This document shows, piece by piece, positions 57,285 through 64,000 of a DNA stretch of 64,000 nt. Each line of letters opens with the position of its first letter. The first letter of the stretch is position 1. Under the pieces are notes generated by a model. It was not told the origin of the DNA and did not search any database. It saw nothing but the letters and a program-made list of their open reading frames with translations. Source of the stretch: Gremmenia infestans (lineage: Eukaryota > Ascomycota > Leotiomycetes > Helotiales > Hamatocanthoscyphaceae); NCBI GenBank assembly GCA_032629725.1, contig JAFEVB010000015.1, positions 1,798,001-1,862,000 of the forward strand, in the 5' to 3' direction. A program made the translations under genes and the position numbers.

Positions 57285-60200
57285 ATGCAAAGGCCCCTCC
57301 TCGACACAGGCTCCTTTACCGGCCTCCACTCCTACCCATCTCTAGGAGTACACGGTTACCTTACCGCCGAGTCTCGGCGCCCACAGCCGCTATGCGGTAA
57401 TAAGGAGGGATGGGGGCCGTTGAGTAAGGAGAGATATGATTTCACACCGTGCTTTATGGACGTCTGGGTTGCGAGCGTGGCGGCGTTTGGGATACTGGGG
57501 GGTGCCGTTGCGGTATGGTGGCTTGTGAGGGGGAAACAGAGGTTTGCGGTGCAGAGGGATTGGCATTTCTGGCTCAAGCAGGTATACTTCTAGACGATAC
57601 AAGTCCAAAGCTACAAGAAAAGAAAGCTAATAAACATGACCTGAAAATAGATCCTCATAGCAGCAATTGCAGCCACTGTCCTCGTACAACTCGTTCTCCA
57701 AATAGCAAACTACCCTGACGTCTGGGCAGGCGATTTCCGCTTCTGGAGCAGTGTAATAACGGTGTTGAGTCTGGGTGTCATCTTTACAATACAATGGCTC
57801 GAACACAATCGTCTCCGCAACCCGAACGGTGTCGTGCTGTTCTATTGGCTCTTCCTGCTCATTGCCTACAGCGTCAAGCTGCGCAGTCTCATATCCCAAC
57901 AAGTCTACACTTCACACCTACCCTACTTCATCGCCTACTGCGTCGGGTACGGATTATCGTGGCTGGAGTTTGGGCTAGAGTGGTTGGTGCCGAAGAAGAA
58001 GAGCGCGTATCAGCAATTGGAGGATGAGGATGAGTGCCCGATTGAGTACGCGACTGTATTTTCAATCCTCACCTTCAGCTGGATGACGCCCATGATGAGA
58101 TATGGGTACAAGAAGTTTCTCACTGAAGATGATTTGTGGAATTTGGCAAAAAGGGATACGACCAAGAATACCGGCGAAGCGTTTGCGAAGGCTTGGGAGA
58201 AGGAGTTGGAGCACACGAGGGGGCCGAGTTTGTGGATGGCTATCTTCAGGGCGTTTTCCGGGCCGTATGTTAGAGGATCATTGTTCAAAATTGTCTCGGA
58301 TTCTTTGGCTTTCATTCAACCGCAGTTGCTAAGGCTTCTGATCAATTTCGTGCAGAGCTACTCCACCGAGGAGCCCGAGCCTGTTGTTAGAGGAGCGGCT
58401 ATTGCGCTGGGCATGTTTGCTGTTTCTGTTGGGCAAACGACGGCGTTACATCAGTATTTCCAGCGGTCTTTTGAGACGGGGATGCGCATTAAGACTGCTC
58501 TAACCGCGGCTATTTATGGCAAGTCTTTGAAGTTATCGAATGAAGGGAGGGCCTCGAAGTCTACAGGTGATATTGTCAATTATATGGCTGTTGACACACA
58601 GCGATTGCAAGATCTCACGCAATATGGTCAGCAGTTGTGGTCTGCACCCTATCAGATTGTGTTATGTATGGCGAGTTTGTATCAGCTTGTGGGAATGTCT
58701 ATGTTGGCTGGTGTTGGGGCTATGATCTTGATGATTCCTATTAATGGACTTATTGCGAGGCTTATGAAGAGATTGCAGAAGCAACAGATGAAGAATAAGG
58801 TAACCTCCCCCCTTTCATTTCGCTTACGAAGCTATACATATGGGTTTTGAGCTTACCGATTCATCATAGGACTCCCGTACCAGACTGATTGCTGAAATTG
58901 TCAATAACATGAAAGCCATCAAACTCTACGCCTGGGGCAGTGCTTTTATGCAAAAGCTCAACTACGTCCGAAACGATCAGGAATTGAAGACCTTGAGGAA
59001 GATTGGTGCAGCTCAAGCTGTTGCTAACTTCACTTGGTCGACTACTCCTTTCTTGGTTTCATGTTCTACATTTACTGTCTTTGTATTGACTCAGGATACA
59101 CCTCTAACTACCGATATTGTCTTCCCTGCCCTCACTCTCTTCAACCTCCTGACCTTCCCCCTCGCGATCTTACCCATGGTCATCACCTCCATCATTGAAG
59201 CTTCAGTCGCTGTTGGAAGATTAACTTCCTTCCTCACTGCAGAAGAACTTCAGCCAGATGCAATCAACTTGCTTGGCCCGGTGGACGATATTGGTGACGA
59301 GTCGTTAACTATTCGGGATGGAACTTTCTCTTGGGACAGACATACTGGACGCAACGCCCTTGAAGACATCAACTTCTCCGCTTCTAAAGGGGAACTTACC
59401 TGTGTCGTTGGGCGAGTGGGTGCCGGGAAGTCCTCATTCCTTCAAGCGCTCCTAGGAGACTTGTGGAAAGTCAAGGGACAAGTTACAGTCCATGGATCAA
59501 CGGCATATGTTGCTCAGCAGGCTTGGATCATGAATGCAAGCGTCAAGGAGAATATTTTGTTCGGCCATCGCTGGGATCCCGTATTTTATGACAAAACGGT
59601 CAAAGCCTGTGCTCTGACCGAGGATTTCGCTCAGTTGCCCGATGGGGATGATACTGAAGTTGGAGAACGTGGAATTTCGCTCAGTGGAGGTCAAAAGGCA
59701 CGCTTGACATTGGCAAGGGCTGTTTACGCCAGAGCTGATATCTATCTGCTTGATGATTCCTTGTCAGCTGTGGACCAACACGTTGGACGGCATTTGATTG
59801 AAAACGTGCTCGGACCAAACGGCTTGTTGGGTGGCAAGACGAGAGTTTTGGCTACAAATTCCATTCCCGTCTTGATGGAAGCTGATTTCATCTGCTTACT
59901 TCGAGATGGAAAATTGATTGAGCGCGGCACATACAATCAGCTCATGGCAATGAAAGGAGAGATCGCAAACCTTATAAAGACTGCCAGCAGTCAAGATCAG
60001 TCTGCGGAGTCTGAGGTTGCTTCAAGCGATGATTCCTCTACCATAATTGACACGGAAGATGGCGAAGATGATCTCCAGAAAGACGAAGCTGAAGAAGCAC
60101 AAGAACACTTGACCCAACTCCTACCCATCAGACCCGGGGGCTCAGGAACCAAGAAGCGAAAGGGAAGCACAGTGACCCTGAGACGGGCCAGCTCTGCAAG

Positions 60201-62984
60201 CTTCAGGGGGCCTCGAGGGAAACTTCGCGATGAGGAAGAATCACATGCAAAGACAAAACAAACAAAAGAGTTCTCTGAGCAAGGGAAAGTAAAGTGGAAC
60301 GGTAAGTACTTTCCGGCGCCCCGGTACATGAAACCATGATCCATACTGATGATTAATCTCTGCACAGTCTATGCAGAATATGCTAAGACAAGCAATCTGC
60401 TTGCTGTCGCAATCTATGGACTTATGTTGATCGGTGGACAAACTTTACAGATCGGTGAGTTGATCTCAATTTTAAGGCTTGTTCCGTCCCGTCGTGCATG
60501 GGCGATCTAGGAAACGCATCTCGGCTTGTTTCAAATGCTGATCATTTACAGGGGGTAGCGTTTGGCTCAAGAGCTGGGCCGAAGTCAACGGCAAGGAGGG
60601 ACACAATCCACAAGTCGGCAAGTATATCGGCGTGTATTTTGGCTTCGGCATCGGCTCGGCCGCCCTGGTCGTCGTCCAGACTTTGATACTTTGGATATTC
60701 TGTTCTATTGAGGTAGGTCTTGGAAGTGCATGATGCAACTGCATGAAGCTGATGCGGAATTTCCGGACAGGCATCTAGGAAGCTCCATGAGAGAATGGCA
60801 TTTGCTATATTCCGATCACCAATGAGCTTTTTTGAGACGTAAGTCTTGAACTCTCTGGCAAAAAAGGGAGTGTATTGACAAGATTTTCACGGCAGTACTC
60901 CAGCTGGACGTATTCTGAATAGATTTTCAAGGTATGTCTTACCGCTTTCGCCTTCCTGTCCTACTAGCTCTGTATCTCTCGTGTCGTATGATCCCAAAAA
61001 CCGGGTTGACCGATCGAATGCGGGGACTGTGCATCATGCTGCAATCTGTTTGTCAGGCCGCCAAGAATCCAGGGGACCAAGTGGTATAGGATCAAAGGGC
61101 CGAGGTGCAGTTTCCGGTTGATGCGCTGTGTAACCTTGAATACCCGAAACACTAACTGACACCAATCATTTTAGTGATATTTACCGTGTTGACGAAGTAA
61201 GTGAAGTTGTGTAACAAATTCAGTAAAAATTGCCACTGATTTGATTTGATCAGGTGCTTGCAAGGACCTTCAACATGCTATTCGTCAACAGTGCTCGGGC
61301 ATTATTCACGCTGGCAGTCATCTCGTCGTCCACTCCAATCTTCATAGCCCTGATCGTCCCCCTCTCCGGGGTCTACTATTGGGTACAGCGCTACTATCTG
61401 CGAACGTCTCGGGAACTTAAACGTCTAGACTCTGTCAGCCGGAGCCCAATCTATGCGCATTTCCAGGAATCCTTGGGTGGCATCACTACTATTCGGGCAT
61501 ACCGGCAGCAGACGCGCTTTGCAATGGAGAACGAGTGGCGCGTCGATGCAAATCTACGGGCCTACTTCCCCTCGATCAATGCGAACAGGTGCGTATTCGT
61601 ATTGACCGCTAGTCACGCTTGGCTGACTGTAATAGATGGCTCGCTGTACGACTCGAGTTCCTAGGTTCAATCATCATCCTCAGTGCTGCTGGCTTCGCCA
61701 TCATCTCTGTCTCGACGGGCAGTAATCTATCTGCTGGTCTGGTCGGATTGGCCATGTCGTACGCTCTGCAAATCACTCAATCCCTGAACTGGATTGTCCG
61801 TCAGACGGTCGAGGTAGAGACTAATATTGTGTCGGTGGAGCGTGTGCTGGAGTATGCACGCCTACCAAGCGAAGCACCCGAGGTGATCCACCGAAACCGG
61901 CCACCAATCAGCTGGCCTGCAGCGGGAGCTGTACAGTTCAACAACTACAGTACTCGTTATCGGAAAGGTTTGGATTTGGTACTGAAGAATATCAATCTGG
62001 ACATCAAGCCGCACGAAAAGATTGGTGTCGTGGGACGGACGGGAGCAGGGAAGAGCTCGCTGACGCTTGCCTTGTTCCGGATCATCGAACCGGCCGAGGG
62101 TAATATAAGCATTGATTCTCTCAACACGTCGACGATAGGGCTGCTGGATCTGAGGCGCCGGTTGGCTATCATTCCGCAGGATGCGGCTCTGTTTGAAGGG
62201 ACTATCAGAGATAACCTTGATCCCGGCCATGTGCACGACGATACGGAATTGTGGAGTGTGCTCGGTAAGTCCTAATATTTGGGTTTCCTGGTTCTGTGTT
62301 GGCGGCTTGTGGGACATGAGGGATCATAATTTCTATTCAAGCGGCGCACTGTCATACACGGGGCTTTTGCTAACGAACTGGGGTATACAGAACATGCTAG
62401 GCTGAAGGATCACGTCGCGAGTATGGATGGTGGCCTGGAAGCTAAGATTCATGAAGGGTATGTCCTCTCTATCCTTCCACCGCAGACCAACACATCACCA
62501 CGATACCACATCCCCTGATGAACTCACATGCCTCTCACCTCACCTCTCACCTCACCTCTCACCTCACCCTTTAACCCCTTTCCCCTCCCTAAAATCTTAC
62601 CCTTTCAAACTTACCCATCCCATCCACTATACTAACACCACGTTCCACAGCGGATCCAATCTCTCCCAAGGCCAACGCCAACTCGTCTCTCTGGCGCGGG
62701 CCCTCCTCACCCCCTCCAACATCCTCGTGCTCGACGAAGCCACAGCAGCCGTCGACGTCGAAACGGACGCCCTGCTCCAAGCAACGCTGCGGTCCCCGCT
62801 CTTCAGCAAACGCACCATCATCACCATCGCGCACCGCATCAATACCATTCTAGACAGTGATCGGATCGTGGTGCTTGAGCAGGGGGAGGTCAAGGAGTTT
62901 GGGAGTCCGAGGGAGCTAATGGGGTTGGGGCAGAGGGGATTGTTTTATAGGTTAGTCAAGGAGGCGGGGTTGGAGGTTAGGTAG
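57285..62984 (+). CDS. YCF1: Vacuolar ABCC (MRP) glutathione-conjugate transporter, YCF1 type
   Basis: Twelve exons (57285-57581, 57651-58799, 58870-60301, 60368-60454, 60552-60712, 60771-60838, 60896-60931, 61175-61196, 61254-61588, 61636-62264, 62391-62457, 62651-62984) give 1538 residues, close to yeast Ycf1 (1515). The order is N-terminal TMD0 and L0, TMD1, NBD1, charged linker, TMD2, NBD2. NBD1 has Walker A 'GRVGAGKSS' (663-671), signature 'LSGGQ' (753-757) and 'YLLDD' (774-778; Asp in place of the catalytic Glu, normal for ABCC). NBD2 has 'GRTGAGKSS' (1329-1337), 'LSQGQ' (1432-1436) and 'ILVLDE' (1452-1457). It exports glutathione conjugates, bile-acid-like compounds and metal-thiol complexes into the vacuole. 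Exons 7 and 8 are only 36 and 22 nt. All twelve joins keep the frame. Confidence 0.95.
62528..62572 (+). repeat. (CTCACCT)n repeat inside ABC transporter intron 11
   Basis: 'cacctcacctctcacctcac' type units repeat within the 193-nt intron 62458-62650, between exons 11 and 12. Confidence 0.85.
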
Positions 62985-63614
62985 TGTTTATTGTATTGTG
63001 TGTATTGATTGATTGATTGTATTGAGGAACGAAGAACGTAGTATGAAGTAAAGATGCATTCATTCAAAAACAAACATAAAAATCTCAGACAGAAACCAGA
63101 ATTAACAAAAGAAGATGGAGCAATCTTGAAAACACGAAAAGAGGCCTTGAAATCGTATACAGGTATCGGTCACTCAAATCAACCGAAACTATATACACCT
63201 CCAACCTCCCAAACTCCCTCTCGACCGAGCCCAGCCCAGCCCAGCCCAACCCAGATCTTATATCTCCCCTCGATGCGGTGCGGACGGCCCGAAGTAACAC
63301 GGTTGTGTTCTGTTCAGTTCCGTTCAGTTTAGAAATCAGGCGTGACCTGCCAGCCAACCTACGTGGCTCCGGGAAAGAAAATCAGGGCCGTGCTGCATGC
63401 CCCTGCGTCCAGTAGTAGCGGAGTACGGAGTCTGGCTCCGTGGATCGTGGATCATTGATGGGGATTATGTGATGAGATGATGAGATGATGGGTATGTATG
63501 GGAGAGAGATGGGTATGTATGGCTGGCTGCTGTGTATGCTGTGTCAAGGAAGGCGATATTCTCTGGGTGGAAGGGGATTGGTTGGTTGGGTTGGTGGGTT
63601 GATGGGAGTGAGGT

Positions 63615-63643
63615 GAGGAGAGGGGAGGGGAGGGGAGGGGAGG
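63615..63643 (+). repeat. (GGGGA)n tract
   Basis: Five or more G3-4 runs separated by single A, an arrangement able to form a G-quadruplex. Confidence 0.7.
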
Positions 63644-63875
63644 TCAGATGGGTTACACGGGTTCGTCTGAAGGTCCGGTGTCTAGGTAATGTATGGGGTG
63701 CACGACGCGCGGTTTCGGAGAGATGGATGGATGGGTGAGTTCTGGTGTGTGTTGTTTTGATACGTGTGGTATGGCATGGTATGGTGAGGTGATGTGTGGA
63801 TTTAGATTTAGGTTTAGGTTTGGAGTTGATGGATGGCGGGTCATGTTTGCTTACTTCTGTTACTATACGGGATAC

Positions 63876-63900
63876 TTCATTCATTCATTCATTCATTCAT
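63876..63900 (+). repeat. (CATT)n microsatellite
   Basis: About six CATT units followed by TATATAAT. Confidence 0.85.
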
Positions 63901-64000
63901 TATATAATCCTACTTTCAAGGCGAGTAAGCGAGTGTTCAAACCGGAGATGAATAATGATGATCCCGCTGGACATTTCCTTCCCTACGTTCAATCAACTCA

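Larger units (their letters stand above)
62985..64000. other. 3' flank with simple repeats
   Basis: No gene is supported. TGAT repeats lie near 63005-63018, AGCCC repeats at about 63227-63250, a G-rich GGGGA tract at about 63615-63643, and CATT repeats at about 63876-63900. Confidence 0.5.

Overview
The window is nuclear DNA of a filamentous ascomycete (Pezizomycotina). Many genes are cut by short introns (mostly about 45-90 nt) with GTRNGT-type donors, CTRAC-like branch sites and YAG acceptors. The gene content is typical of these fungi: a HET domain protein, several 2EXR proteins, a fungal transcription-factor-domain protein without a zinc finger, an F-box/ankyrin relic and a LURP-one-related protein. 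The mixture suggests Leotiomycetes, but that is inference. Exon joins were worked out by hand from phase and splice signals and were not confirmed by RNA.

Left part (0.6-18 kb): a fungal transcription-factor-domain gene (632-2129, +), a LOR-domain gene (2717-3398, +), and a large repeat-rich gene whose C-terminus is a Swi5/Sae3 recombination domain (3729-6604, -). Then comes an accessory block: two 2EXR genes in tandem (7352-8978, frameshifted, and 9352-10941), a small two-exon gene (11542-12048), a repeat-rich C-rich tract (13.05-13.7 kb), remnants resembling another 2EXR gene (14.4-15.95 kb) and a small gene with a 45-bp tandem repeat (17068-17887). About 5 kb without a convincing gene follows.

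Middle (23-48 kb): housekeeping genes TIF6/eIF6 (22973-24084, -) and RAD23 (30518-32072, -), an 855-residue RG-rich/proline-rich protein of unknown role (25033-27743, -), a four-helix membrane protein (32935-34338, -), an intact 2EXR gene (38437-39156, +), a coiled-coil protein (39916-42144, -), then an incompatibility-type pair in which both members are broken: a HET gene with an A-run frameshift (42698-44375, -) and an F-box/ankyrin relic (44743-45766, +). A protein with an unfamiliar repeat of about 30 residues follows (46080-47156, -), with two small unknown genes (47822-48154 + and 48333-48965 -).

Right part (51-64 kb): FYV10/GID9, a RING subunit of the GID/CTLH ubiquitin ligase (51667-53027, -); a CBF1-type bHLH-zipper factor with a long leader (55120-56017, +); and a 12-exon vacuolar ABCC transporter of the YCF1 type (57285-62984, +).

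The most unusual general signal is compositional. In about half of the genes the coding strand starts an exon C-rich and ends it G-rich, and the pattern restarts after some introns. Accessory genes in the same window do not show it.
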